A stretch of 64,000 nt of DNA from Prauserella cavernicola (lineage in GTDB: Bacteria > Actinomycetota > Actinomycetes > Mycobacteriales > Pseudonocardiaceae), in contig NZ_JAENJH010000002.1 of NCBI RefSeq assembly GCF_016595675.1, positions 124,001-188,000 on the forward strand, read 5' to 3'. A program made the translations under genes and the position numbers. Each line of letters opens with the position of its first letter. Positions within the stretch are counted from its first letter, which is position 1. Below, in pieces: positions 35,662-44,476 of the stretch. Under the pieces are notes generated by a model. The model did not search any database. It was not told the origin of the DNA and saw only the letters and a list, made by a program, of their open reading frames with translations.

Positions 35662-36342
35662 GTGAGCGCCCAGCGGACCTATGACCTCGCGCGGGCGCGG
35701 CCCGCCGTGCCCGCCGGATTCCAGCGGCCGTTCGTGGTCGCGTCGGTACTCGGCGCGCTCGTGGTGCTCCTCGTGGGACTGGCGCATGCGGGCGAGTCGG
35801 CGGCGAGCGGGTTCGACGCGTGGGCCGAGCGAGCGGCCGCCTTTCCCGACGCAGGACGCTTCGAGATGGCGGTGCTGGTCGACTTCGCGGCCGAGCCCGT
35901 CGGAGCCGCGATCGTCGTGGCGTTGGTGAGCGGTCTGTGCTGGGCGCTCGGGAGAGTCCGGCTCGCGGTGCTCACCGTCGCGTGCCTGGTGCCCGCGTTC
36001 GCCACGATGGTGCTCAAGGACTTCTTCGGCCGCACGATCAACGGCGGGTACCTGTCGTATCCCAGCGGGCACACCGCGTTCGCGACGGCTATCGCGGTGG
36101 TGCTCGGGCTGCTGGTGGCCGACCTGTTCGCCCTGCGCCGCGCCACCGCGTTGCTCGTGATCACCGGCCTGGCGCTGGCCTGCGGAGCGGAGATGGCGTG
36201 GGCGCAGCTCACGCTCGACACCCACTACGCCACCGACACGCTCGGCGGCTTCGCCACGGCCATCGCACTGGTGCCCGCGCTGGCGCTGGTGATCGACACC
36301 GCGGCGGACGGGCTCAGGCGCGGCGGCGGAACACCGGTTTGA
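35662..36342 (+). CDS. PAP2-family lipid phosphatase
   Basis: This 226-residue protein has about six membrane helices and the PAP2 motifs: KDFFGRT in place of KX6RP, then YPSGHTAFATA, then THYATDTLGG with the catalytic His and Asp. The first motif is atypical. Such enzymes remove phosphate from lipid diphosphates such as undecaprenyl diphosphate, which would recycle the carrier after polymer assembly. The start is uncertain; GTG 35662 gives a normal N-terminus, while GTG 35620 adds 14 codons. Its last 29 bases overlap the end of the convergent aminotransferase gene. Confidence 0.82.
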   Translation: MSAQRTYDLARARPAVPAGFQRPFVVASVLGALVVLLVGLAHAGESAASGFDAWAERAAAFPDAGRFEMAVLVDFAAEPVGAAIVVALVSGLCWALGRVRLAVLTVACLVPAFATMVLKDFFGRTINGGYLSYPSGHTAFATAIAVVLGLLVADLFALRRATALLVITGLALACGAEMAWAQLTLDTHYATDTLGGFATAIALVPALALVIDTAADGLRRGGGTPV

Positions 36343-37630
36343 CCGGACGCCCGCCCATCCACGCGGACGGGTCCTGCGCGTCGAGTGCCTTGCGGTACAC
36401 CGCGCACGCCTGCGCGACGACCTCGACGGTGCGGTCGATGTCGTCGTCGGTCAGCGCGCTCGACACCACGAACGACGGCCCGAGCACTCCACCGCCGACG
36501 AGCTGGCGCAGGAACAGCGTCCGGTACCGCTGCGAGGGCCTGAGGTTCTCGTCGAGCGTGGCGAACACCAGGTTGCTCGCCCTGCCGCGCACCACCACGT
36601 GCTCGCCGACGCCCATGCCCTCGGCGACCTGGCGCACCCCGGCGGCCAGCCGGTCGCCGAGCTCGTGCAGCCGCGCGGTGATGCCCTCCTCGGTGTAGGT
36701 CTCGAGCACCGCCATCGCCGCGGCGAGCGAGTGCGTCTCCGCGCCGTGGGTGGTGGAGAGCAGGAAGACGCGGTCGCGCCCACCGCGCAGCCCGCCGAGC
36801 TCCATCAGCTCGCGCCTGCCCGCCAGCGCCGACACGGCGAAGCCGTTGCCCAGCGCCTTGCCGAAGGTCGACAGGTCGGGAGCGACGCCGTAGAGACCCT
36901 GCGCGCCCGCCTCGGACCAGCGCAGCCCCGTGATCATCTCGTCGAAGATCAACACGCAGCCGTGCCGGTCGGCGAGCGCGCGCAGTCCCTTTAGGTAACC
37001 GGGCGGCGGTTCGAGCTGCCCGGACGCGGCCTCGAGCATCAGGCACGCGACCTGGCCGTCGTGCACACGCAGCATCTCCTCGGTGGCGGCGAGGTCGCCG
37101 TACGGGAACGTCACGGTCAGATCCGTAGTGCTGTCCGGGATGCCCGCGTCCATCGCGGTGGTGCCGATGAACCAGTCGTCGGTCGAGAAGAACGGCTGGT
37201 CACCACAGATCGCGACCAGCGGGCGACCGGTGGCGGCGCGCGCCAGGCGCACCGCGGCGGTGGTGACGTCGGAGCCGTTCTTGGCGAACTTCACCATGTC
37301 CGCGGTCGGCACGGTGGCGAGGAACCGCTCCGCGGCCTCGAGCTCGACAATGCCGGGCCGCACGAAGTTGGCGCCGCGATCGAGCTCGCGCCGTGCCGCC
37401 TCGGTGACCCGAGGGTGGGCGTGCCCGAGGCTCACCGCGCGCAGGCCGGAGCCGTACTCGACGTAGCGGTTGCCGTCGACGTCCCAGACGTGGGCGCCGA
37501 GCCCGTGCGAGATCACCGGCGCGAGCCCCTCGGGGTACTGGTCGTCGCCCTTGGCGTAGGTGTGCGCACCGCCGGGGATCAGCGCGTGCAGGCGTTCGTT
37601 GGCGGACTGGGAACGGGCCCGGGAGTCCAT
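36314..37630 (-). CDS. PLP-dependent class III aminotransferase (glutamate-1-semialdehyde aminotransferase-like)
   Basis: This 438-residue fold-type I PLP enzyme has FDEMITGLRW with Asp230 for the cofactor ring nitrogen and Lys258 in LSTFGKALGNG for the Schiff base. It resembles glutamate-1-semialdehyde aminomutase most, but the context of sugar genes argues for amination of a keto or aldehydo sugar or of a small side group. ATG 37630 has GAGGTGA just upstream. It is the last gene of the minus-strand sugar operon and overlaps the PAP2 gene tail to tail. Confidence 0.88.
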   Translation of the reverse strand: MDSRARSQSANERLHALIPGGAHTYAKGDDQYPEGLAPVISHGLGAHVWDVDGNRYVEYGSGLRAVSLGHAHPRVTEAARRELDRGANFVRPGIVELEAAERFLATVPTADMVKFAKNGSDVTTAAVRLARAATGRPLVAICGDQPFFSTDDWFIGTTAMDAGIPDSTTDLTVTFPYGDLAATEEMLRVHDGQVACLMLEAASGQLEPPPGYLKGLRALADRHGCVLIFDEMITGLRWSEAGAQGLYGVAPDLSTFGKALGNGFAVSALAGRRELMELGGLRGGRDRVFLLSTTHGAETHSLAAAMAVLETYTEEGITARLHELGDRLAAGVRQVAEGMGVGEHVVVRGRASNLVFATLDENLRPSQRYRTLFLRQLVGGGVLGPSFVVSSALTDDDIDRTVEVVAQACAVYRKALDAQDPSAWMGGRPVKPVFRRRA

Positions 37631-37635
37631 GACGG

Positions 37636-38184
37636 TCACCTCGGCCTCCTGAGCGCGTCGGCGAGTGAGGGCGCCCGCAGGTCCCGTTCCGAGAGCAGGG
37701 CGGGCGGCAGCGGCCACGGGATGGCCAGTTCCGGGTCGTCGTGGGCGATCGCGACGTCCTCGGCCGGATCGTGGGGTCGGTCGATGCGGTAGGCCACGTC
37801 CGCGGGTTCGGTGAGCGCCTGGAACCCGTGCGCGCACCCCGCGGGCACGTACACGCTCACCTGCGACTCACCGGAGAGCGCGAAGAACTCGGTGTTGCGA
37901 AACGTCGGCGAGTCCGGCCGCAGGTCCACCACGACGTCGAACACCTCCCCGTACGAACAGCGCACGAGCTTCGCCTCGCCGCGGCCCGAACGCAGGTGCA
38001 GTCCTCTGACCACGCCCCTCGCCGAGCGCGACAGGCTGTCCTGGGCGAAGCCGTCGGGGTCGATGCCCACCGAACGCACGACGTCGCGGTCGAAGGTGCG
38101 GGAGAAGAAGCCGCGCGCGTCGCGGTGCGGGGCGGGTTCGAACAGGTAGGCGCCCGCGATGGCGGGCACGGGGATGGCCTTCAT
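37636..38184 (-). CDS. dTDP-4-dehydrorhamnose 3,5-epimerase-like protein (RmlC family)
   Basis: This 182-residue cupin has the epimerase residues His63 (RGLHLR), Lys72 and Tyr132 (AYRID) at the positions known in RmlC, plus FFSRTFD for substrate contacts. The usual GLHYQ motif is changed to GLHLR. It probably epimerises a 4-keto nucleotide sugar at C3 and/or C5. ATG 38184 overlaps the previous gene's stop by four bases, and only five bases separate it from the aminotransferase start. It is unlikely to be the housekeeping RmlC of rhamnose synthesis because rmlA lies far away. Confidence 0.86.
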   Translation of the reverse strand: MKAIPVPAIAGAYLFEPAPHRDARGFFSRTFDRDVVRSVGIDPDGFAQDSLSRSARGVVRGLHLRSGRGEAKLVRCSYGEVFDVVVDLRPDSPTFRNTEFFALSGESQVSVYVPAGCAHGFQALTEPADVAYRIDRPHDPAEDVAIAHDDPELAIPWPLPPALLSERDLRAPSLADALRRPR

Positions 38185-39404
38185 CGTGGCCCTCCATCGG
38201 GAAAGAGCATCTTGGACAACACCGCGTACTGCTGCTCGATCCGCTCGCGACGCGAACGGCTGCGCTCGGCGAGCACGGGCCGAAGCTCTCCGGCGCGCCG
38301 TTCCAGGTCGGCGAGCTGGGCGAGGAGCCGGTCGACGTCGACGGCCCTCGCCGACTGGCAGAACTCCGCCATGCCCAGTTCGGCCATCAGGTCGTCGCTC
38401 TTGGTGGAGTAGCTGACCGAGATCGTCGGTTTCGCGAGCTTCAGCCCGCACAGCACGTTGTGGTAGCGCGTGCCCACCACGACGTCGACGCTCGCGATCT
38501 GCTGCATCAGCTCGCCGAGCGTGGCGCTGGCCTCGGCGACCACGGCATCCTCGGGCAGCGCGGGACGCTGCTCGCGCAGGTGGGCCCGCACCTCGTCCAC
38601 CACCACCCGGTCGAGCTCGTCGCCGGTCAGCAGCCGCAGCCGGTAGCCCTTGTCGACGAGCCGGACGGCGAAGTCCTTCATCGCGGCGACGTAGGTGTCG
38701 CGGATCGCGTCGGCGTGGCGCCGCTCGTCGTTCGAGCCGGAGAAGTCCATCAGGCCCAGCCCGACCACGGGCGTCCCGGTTCCGGCCGAGGACTCCGGCT
38801 CGGGGTGGGCGAACACCAGGTCCGGGTAGATGTCGTCGCCCGCCGTGTCCACGCCCATCTTCCGCAGCGCGTCGCGGGAGCGGATGTCGCGAAACGAGCG
38901 GTAGTGGGCCAGCCGCGCGGCCCAGCTGATGAGCAGCCGGGTGGTGCGCTGTTTGATCACGTTGCCGCCGACGTTGACCAGTGCCACCTGCGTGCCCGTG
39001 AGCCTGCCGGTGAGGGTGAGCAGGAACAGCGACAGCGGAAAACCCCACGCGTGCAACGGAAGCGTCGTCTCGAGCACTCCCGCGCCCGGCACGATCACCA
39101 CGTCGTGCGCGCGGACCCAGAGCAGGATCCGGACGGGGTCGAGCAGCTTGCCGAACGCCTTGGCCGTCATCAGGCCCGCCCGCGTGCGTGGCCGGGGCAG
39201 CGTGTCGCACCAGTGCAGTGCCCTGGCGGGAAGGCCGTAGCGCCGTCGCACCGTCGTCGTGCCGCTACAGAAGCCGTCGAGCACCGCGCCGGGTTGTTCG
39301 CGCCGCAGGTAGTCGAGGATCACCTCGAGCGAGCCGTCGTTGCCGACGTTGCCGGACCCGAGTAGTCCGAAGAGACCGACGCGCGGTGCCGTGGTCCTTG
39401 CCAT
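38181..39404 (-). CDS. Polysaccharide pyruvyltransferase family protein
   Basis: This 407-residue protein starts with GLFGLLGSGNVGNDGSLEVI, the G-N-x-G-D/N-E/D pattern of the CsaB/WcaK pyruvyltransferase family, and has VVIVPGAGVLET and VVVGTRYHNVLCGL near the C-terminus, the H-x-x-I/L motif of the GT-B-like donor half. Members transfer pyruvate ketals, or sometimes act as glycosyltransferases. The acceptor is unknown. Its start region overlaps the flippase end by 85 bases, an unusually long overlap, since the conserved GLLGSGNVGN motif leaves no later start. Confidence 0.82.
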   Translation of the reverse strand: MARTTAPRVGLFGLLGSGNVGNDGSLEVILDYLRREQPGAVLDGFCSGTTTVRRRYGLPARALHWCDTLPRPRTRAGLMTAKAFGKLLDPVRILLWVRAHDVVIVPGAGVLETTLPLHAWGFPLSLFLLTLTGRLTGTQVALVNVGGNVIKQRTTRLLISWAARLAHYRSFRDIRSRDALRKMGVDTAGDDIYPDLVFAHPEPESSAGTGTPVVGLGLMDFSGSNDERRHADAIRDTYVAAMKDFAVRLVDKGYRLRLLTGDELDRVVVDEVRAHLREQRPALPEDAVVAEASATLGELMQQIASVDVVVGTRYHNVLCGLKLAKPTISVSYSTKSDDLMAELGMAEFCQSARAVDVDRLLAQLADLERRAGELRPVLAERSRSRRERIEQQYAVLSKMLFPDGGPR

Positions 39405-40702
39405 GCCGTCCTCACCTCCTCCTTACGGAGCGGTTCGGGCACGAAGCGTTCGGCAAGACCCGCACGCAGCTGCCACCACCACACCACCGCGCCGCACCAC
39501 ACGGCGATGGTCGAACCCCAGCTCGCGCCCAGCGCGCCGGCGAGCACGGCTCCCACGAGTCCTCCGCCGAGGTAGCCCGCCGCAGCGAACAGCTGCGCGT
39601 GCAGGCTCCGCCGGGCGGCCCCGAGCGCCCGCAGCCCGGCCGTGGCCCCCGCGACCACGCCGGCCCCGGTGACCGACAGCGTGATGGGCAGGATCAGCTC
39701 CGAGGCCGGCTCCCAGACCGGGCCGAGCACGAGCACGCCAAGTGACGCGGGCAGGAACAGCAGGATCGCGAGGCCCCACAGCAGCGCCGCCGCGGCCTGT
39801 CCCCCGCCGAGAACCGCGCAGAACGCGAACAGCTTGCCCGGAGCCCGGTTCAGCACACGTGCGGCCTCGGGCACCGACACCAGGCTCACACCCATGAGCA
39901 GGGCCAAGAACGGCGCGAGCAGCAGTTCACCACCGCGGATCGCGCCGACGTCGGCGAGCCCGCCGATGGCACCGAGGCCGTACATCCGCAGCTGGGAGGA
40001 GCCGCTGTTGCTGACGTTCTCGACGAGGTAGCGCACGCCGAGATCGCGATGCCGGTCCACCCAGTCCCGCACCCCGGCCGCGCTCGGCAGCACCCCGGCC
40101 TGCACGACGCCGAACCCGGCGGCGAGTGCGACGGGAAGGCCCCAGGCGAGCACGAACACGAAGACGCTGTCCGCCTGCGCGGCGAACCACAGCGTGGGCA
40201 CCATCGCGGCGGCCCAGACGAGGTCGTTGGCCACGGCCTTCTGGCCCCAGCCCGCGGCGAAGAATGCGAACCGCCAGCTGTCCTGCACGAGCAGCCCCGG
40301 CAGCACGAGCCCGAGCCCGACGAACGCGCCACCGATCACCCCGCCCACCGCCAGTCCCGCGACGATGCTGAGCGCGCCGGAGACGACGCCGATCATCAGC
40401 GCCGTGCCCGACGAGCGCGCCACGGCGGCCCGCCAGCGTTCGTCGGCCGCGCCGCTGAACCGCACCATCAGCGGATCGGTGGCCAGCCCGCGCGAGACGT
40501 TGAGCAGCACGCCGTAGGTGACCCACGCGAGCGTGAACACACCGAACCCGGAGGCACCGAGCGAGCGGGCCACCACGATGCCGACGGCGAAGTTGGTGAG
40601 GCTCGAGATCGCCTGGTCACCGAGGCCCCAGCTGAGCCGTCCCACCATCGCGCGCAGGCCCTTCGGGGGCATCGCGTGGCGAGGCTGGTACCGGCGAGAC
40701 AT
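39320..40702 (-). CDS. Wzx-type polysaccharide flippase (MATE-like/oligosaccharide flippase family)
   Basis: This 460-residue membrane protein has about 12-14 helices, beginning RLSWGLGDQAISSLTNFAVGI, the usual opening of Wzx/PST exporters, and the helix-3 motif GLATDPLMVRFSG. It would flip lipid-linked sugar repeats across the membrane. ATG 40702 matches this opening; the frame is open further upstream but reads into the DUF4910 gene. The C-terminal 28 residues (Arg- and Ser-rich) are encoded in the overlap with the pyruvyltransferase gene. Confidence 0.85.
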   Translation of the reverse strand: MSRRYQPRHAMPPKGLRAMVGRLSWGLGDQAISSLTNFAVGIVVARSLGASGFGVFTLAWVTYGVLLNVSRGLATDPLMVRFSGAADERWRAAVARSSGTALMIGVVSGALSIVAGLAVGGVIGGAFVGLGLVLPGLLVQDSWRFAFFAAGWGQKAVANDLVWAAAMVPTLWFAAQADSVFVFVLAWGLPVALAAGFGVVQAGVLPSAAGVRDWVDRHRDLGVRYLVENVSNSGSSQLRMYGLGAIGGLADVGAIRGGELLLAPFLALLMGVSLVSVPEAARVLNRAPGKLFAFCAVLGGGQAAAALLWGLAILLFLPASLGVLVLGPVWEPASELILPITLSVTGAGVVAGATAGLRALGAARRSLHAQLFAAAGYLGGGLVGAVLAGALGASWGSTIAVWCGAVVWWWQLRAGLAERFVPEPLRKEEVRTAWQGPRHRASVSSDYSGPATSATTARSR

Positions 40703-40704
40703 GC

Positions 40705-41982
40705 TCACGCCCCCGTTGCCGGGGCCAGCAGGCCCACCGCGCTCAGAGCGTCGGCGGCGGCCACCACCGCGCCGAAGCCGATGCCGGAGCGCCGCGCGAT
40801 GTCGAGCAGCGTGTGCTCGCCGTCGGAGAGGTTGAGCACCCACAGCATCGCCAGCTGGGCCTGCTTGGCGTCGCTGCGCCCGCCGAGCGAGTCGTAGAGC
40901 CCGCGCCTGCCGAGCTGCGGCTCGCCGTAGGGGCTGAGGTTGACGTAGCGGCGGTCGCGGTCGAGCACCGAGAAGATCTCCCGGCACACGGCCAGGGTGT
41001 CGGCCATCGCCTCCGCCGTGACGAAGTCCGGGTTGTCGGCCGAGGTGTGGTACTCCGGGTAGCCCGCGTAGGGCGTCCTGGTGAGCGAGCCGACTCCCAG
41101 GTCGAAGCCCGGCGAGCAGTACTGGCGCTCGTCGTAGCCGTAGGGCGAGAAGTCCAGGACCGTGTGCTCGCGCCCGGCCAGCACGTGCTGCGCGGCGCGG
41201 TCGATCCCGGCGTCGCCGCGCCTGCTCTTCTTGTACGTCAACGATCCCGGATCACCCGCACACGCGAGCACCAGCCCGTGGGCGACCTTGCCGATGCGCT
41301 CGGCGTTGCGGGCAAGCCACGTGATGGAGCCGATCGTTCCCGGCACGAACAGGAACCGGTACGTGTAGTACGGGTCGCGCGCGGCCAGCTCCCTCGCCAG
41401 GAACGTCGCCACCGCGATGCCTGCGAGGTTGTCGTTGGCCAGCGACGGGTGGCACACGTGGCACGACACGATCACCTCGTCGGTGACCTCGCCCGCCACC
41501 ACGTGCTCGGCGTAGGTCAGGTGCCCGTCGGTCAGCGTCGAGTCGATGCGGACCTCGTAGTCGCCTTCTGGCAGCGCGTCGAGGGTGTCCTGCGAGAGGC
41601 AGAATCCCCAGTCCGGCGCGTAGTAGCTGGTGCGGTACGGCACGAGCGAGGGCTGCTCTGGCAGCGTGTGCAGGTGTTCGCGCAGCTCGGCGAGGCTCAT
41701 CGTGGCCGAGACCGGGACGCTGTAGCTCACCACGTGCAGGCTCGACTCGGCGAAGTCCACCACGCGCTTGCCCTCGGCGTCGGCCACGTAGGCCTCGGAG
41801 ATGTTCCACTCCCGAGGCACGGTCCAGTCGAGAACCTTGGAACCCGTGGGCACCTCGTGCACCCGCAGCGGCAGGTACTCGGCGACGATCCCGAGCGTGC
41901 GGCGCACGCCGTCGCCCGTGATGCTGCGGCAGAGCGGGTACAGCCGCTCCACCAGCGCGTGCATGTCCTCGCCCGTGCTCAT
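40705..41982 (-). CDS. DUF4910 aminopeptidase-like protein
   Basis: This 425-residue protein has the DUF4910/DUF2172 layout: SVPVSATMSL near the N-terminus, then VSCHVCHPSLANDNLAG and EYHTSADNPDF, which look like the metal-binding His/Asp of M28-type aminopeptidases, and a C-terminal winged-helix-like part (LLDIARRSGIGFGAV). Such proteins recur in surface-sugar operons, often beside aminotransferases and PIG-L deacetylases, where a peptidase or amidohydrolase step on a modified sugar is suspected but unproven. The start ATG 41982 overlaps the epimerase stop by one base (TGATG). Confidence 0.83.
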   Translation of the reverse strand: MSTGEDMHALVERLYPLCRSITGDGVRRTLGIVAEYLPLRVHEVPTGSKVLDWTVPREWNISEAYVADAEGKRVVDFAESSLHVVSYSVPVSATMSLAELREHLHTLPEQPSLVPYRTSYYAPDWGFCLSQDTLDALPEGDYEVRIDSTLTDGHLTYAEHVVAGEVTDEVIVSCHVCHPSLANDNLAGIAVATFLARELAARDPYYTYRFLFVPGTIGSITWLARNAERIGKVAHGLVLACAGDPGSLTYKKSRRGDAGIDRAAQHVLAGREHTVLDFSPYGYDERQYCSPGFDLGVGSLTRTPYAGYPEYHTSADNPDFVTAEAMADTLAVCREIFSVLDRDRRYVNLSPYGEPQLGRRGLYDSLGGRSDAKQAQLAMLWVLNLSDGEHTLLDIARRSGIGFGAVVAAADALSAVGLLAPATGA

Positions 41983-43031
41983 CAGTTCCCGTTCTGCTCG
42001 CTCTGCCCGTTCTGCGCGCGCAAGGTGCCGTCGACGGTGCCGTCGTCCATCCGGTCGCGCAGCCACGCCAGGCGCGTGAACCGCCGCTCGAAGTCGGCCG
42101 TGCTCAGCCGGTGCCGCTGGTAGGCCTCCACCAGCTCCACCGCTCCGTCCTTGAGGCTCCACGCGCAGTCGAAGCCGGGAACCGCCTCGCGGAAGCGGGA
42201 GAAGTCGACGCGGTAGGAACGCGGGTCGGCCCCCGCCTCGCCGGTGATGCGCAGCGTCGCGCCGGGCACGGCCTCCACCACCTGCTCGGCGATCTCCGCG
42301 ACGGTCACGTTGTTGCGCTCGGTGCCGATGTTGAAGGCCTGGTTGTGCACGGCCGCCTGCGGCGCCACGAGCGCGCCCGCGAACGCGCGGGCGATGTCGG
42401 CGGCGTGCACCAGCGGCCGCCACGGCGTGCCGTCGGAGAGCACCAGCACCTCGCGGGTCAGCACGGCGTGGCCGACGAGGTTGTTGAGCACGATGTCGGC
42501 GCGCAGCCGCGGCGAGTAGCCGAACGCGGTGGCGTTGCGCAGGTACACGGGGCTGAAGTCGTCGTCGGCCAGCGCGGCGACGTCGGCCTCCACCTTGACC
42601 TTCGACTCGGCGTAGGGCGTCGCGGGCCGCAGCGGCGCGTCCTCGTCGACCAGCCCCGACCCGCCGGAGGCGCCGTAGACCGAGCACGTCGAGGCGTAGA
42701 GGAACCGCCGCACCCCGGCGGCCTTCGCGAGCTCCGCGAGCCGCACGGCGGCGTGGTGGTTGATGTCGTAGGTCAGCGCGGGGGCCAGCGCGCCCAGCGG
42801 GTCGTTCGACAACGCAGCCAGGTGGATCACGGCGTCCACTCCGAACAGGTGCTCGAGCCGCACGTCGCGCAGGTCCACGACGTGGCCGGGCGGGTCGTCG
42901 GGCACCGGGCCCAGCACGCACCCCTCGAACAGACCCGAGTCGAGGCCGACCACCTCGTGGCCCTCGGATTCGAGCACGGGGGCCATCACGGTGCCCAGGT
43001 AGCCCTTGTGCCCGGTCAGCAGCACGCGCAT
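41982..43031 (-). CDS. NAD-dependent sugar epimerase/dehydratase (SDR family)
   Basis: This 349-residue extended short-chain dehydrogenase has the NAD motif GHKGYLG (TGxxGxxG form altered to GHKGYLG), DAVIHLAALS, STCSVYG and the catalytic pair YAESK (Tyr and Lys). It acts on a nucleotide-linked sugar as epimerase, dehydratase or 4-reductase; the active pair is intact but specificity is not readable. The C-terminus ends in Gln/Asn-rich QNGQSEQNGN. It is coupled to the DUF4910 gene (TGATG) and lies three bases from the PIG-L gene. Confidence 0.88.
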   Translation of the reverse strand: MRVLLTGHKGYLGTVMAPVLESEGHEVVGLDSGLFEGCVLGPVPDDPPGHVVDLRDVRLEHLFGVDAVIHLAALSNDPLGALAPALTYDINHHAAVRLAELAKAAGVRRFLYASTCSVYGASGGSGLVDEDAPLRPATPYAESKVKVEADVAALADDDFSPVYLRNATAFGYSPRLRADIVLNNLVGHAVLTREVLVLSDGTPWRPLVHAADIARAFAGALVAPQAAVHNQAFNIGTERNNVTVAEIAEQVVEAVPGATLRITGEAGADPRSYRVDFSRFREAVPGFDCAWSLKDGAVELVEAYQRHRLSTADFERRFTRLAWLRDRMDDGTVDGTLRAQNGQSEQNGN

Positions 43032-43034
43032 TGC

Positions 43035-43682
43035 TCAGCCCTCCAGGGCAAGAGTGAACTTGTGGGCGTAGAAGCCCTCCGCGTAGTGCTGGCCGCACTC
43101 GATGCCGCGGATCCGGGCGAGCCCGAGGAAGGCCTCCCGGTCGTACCAAGGACGATGTCGCTGCGAGGGGTAGTGCTGTTGCAGAAGCCGCACTTTCTCC
43201 TCGGCGAGACCGCGCGACAGCGGCTGGTAGGCCGAGGGCGTGCCGAGGTCTCCGTCGGACTTCACGATCTCGTAGCCCAGCGCGAGATGGTCGCGGAACA
43301 CGGTGGGCACCAGCCGCGCGAGCCCACGGTGGTCCTGGTGCGCGTCGCCGGTCCTCGGCGCGAGCACCAGCTCGGGGTCCGCGCGCCCGCGCAGGTCCTC
43401 GAGCGCGCACTTCGCCTCGTCCCAGTGCGCGGGAAACCTGCCGTCCGGCAGCTTCAGCACCGTCAGCCGCACGTCCGCGCCGGGACAGAACGCCTCGAGC
43501 GCGGCCCGCTCCTCGTCCTCGCGCTCGGTGCCGCCACCGGAGAGCACGAGCGCGTCCACGCGCAGACCCGGCCACGCCGAGGCCAGGGTCAGCAGCGTTC
43601 CCCCGGCACCGATCGCGATGTCGTCGCAGTGTGCGCCGAGCGCGACGACACTGGTGAGCCCGTCGGCGAGCAGTCGGATCAC
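43035..43682 (-). CDS. PIG-L family N-deacetylase
   Basis: This 215-residue enzyme has the PIG-L zinc motifs: GAHCDD at His18-Asp20-Asp21 (usual AHPDD) and DAHQDH near residue 105. The family removes acetyl groups from N-acetylated sugars, as MshB does in mycothiol synthesis. GTG 43682 overlaps the cytidylyltransferase stop by four bases and is preferred over the longer frame because it starts right before VIRLLADGL. In this operon it would expose an amine on a sugar intermediate, or act on another acetylated group. Confidence 0.87.
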   Translation of the reverse strand: MIRLLADGLTSVVALGAHCDDIAIGAGGTLLTLASAWPGLRVDALVLSGGGTEREDEERAALEAFCPGADVRLTVLKLPDGRFPAHWDEAKCALEDLRGRADPELVLAPRTGDAHQDHRGLARLVPTVFRDHLALGYEIVKSDGDLGTPSAYQPLSRGLAEEKVRLLQQHYPSQRHRPWYDREAFLGLARIRGIECGQHYAEGFYAHKFTLALEG

Positions 43683-44476
43683 GCGGTCCACGCGGCCTCT
43701 CGCTCGTTCTCCCACAGCGCCCACGGCCGTTGACCGTGCGCGTAGGCCTCGTCCAGCGCCGCGCGTTCCTTCACCGTGTCGGTCGGCTTCCAGAACCCGC
43801 GGTACGGGTAGGCCAGCAGCCTGCCGCGCTTGGCGAGCTCACCGCAGCCGTCGGCCACGAGGTCGCCGTTCTCGGGGATGTGGTCGAAGACCTCCTGCCG
43901 CAGCACGAAGTAGCCGCCGTTCTCCCACAGCGGCATCTCGCTCACCGCCGTGATGGAGCCGACCATCCCGACCTCGTCCAGCTCCACGCAGTGGAACGAC
44001 GACTGCGGCGGCACCACCATCATCGACGCGCCCGCCTCGGAGGCCGAGAAGCGCTCGATGATGTCGGGCAGCGGGGCGTCGGTGAGCACGTCGGCGTAGT
44101 TGGCGAGGAACATCTCGTCGCCGTCGAGGTGGGGGCGCACTCTGCGCAGCCGCTCGCCGATCGGCGACTCGATGCCCGTCTGCACGAACGTGATCGACCA
44201 GTCCGAGATGTCGGTGGAGAGCAGCTCGGCCCTGCCACCTTTCAGCACGAAGTCGTTGGACGTCGTCTCGGCGTAGTTCAGGAAGAAGTCCTTGATGTGG
44301 TGAGCGCCGTAGCCGAGGCAGAGAATGAACTCGGTGTGCCCGAAATGCGCGTAATAGCGCATCACGTGCCAGATCAGCGGGCGCGGTCCGACCATCTGCA
44401 TGGGCTTGGGCACGTCCGAGGCCGTGCCGTTGCGCATCCGCATTCCGTAACCGCCACAGAACAGAACGACCTTCAC
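43679..44476 (-). CDS. rfbF: Glucose-1-phosphate cytidylyltransferase
   Basis: This 265-residue nucleotidyltransferase begins VVLFCGGYGMRMRNGT and has PKPMQMVG and FLANYADVLTD, the cytidylyltransferase pattern of RfbF/DdhA that makes CDP-glucose. CDP-glucose normally goes to a 4,6-dehydratase (RfbG) and then a 3-dehydrase to form 3,6-dideoxyhexoses, but neither is present in this operon. GTG 44476 overlaps the methyltransferase stop by four bases. It may charge a sugar other than glucose. Confidence 0.9.
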   Translation of the reverse strand: MKVVLFCGGYGMRMRNGTASDVPKPMQMVGPRPLIWHVMRYYAHFGHTEFILCLGYGAHHIKDFFLNYAETTSNDFVLKGGRAELLSTDISDWSITFVQTGIESPIGERLRRVRPHLDGDEMFLANYADVLTDAPLPDIIERFSASEAGASMMVVPPQSSFHCVELDEVGMVGSITAVSEMPLWENGGYFVLRQEVFDHIPENGDLVADGCGELAKRGRLLAYPYRGFWKPTDTVKERAALDEAYAHGQRPWALWENEREAAWTA

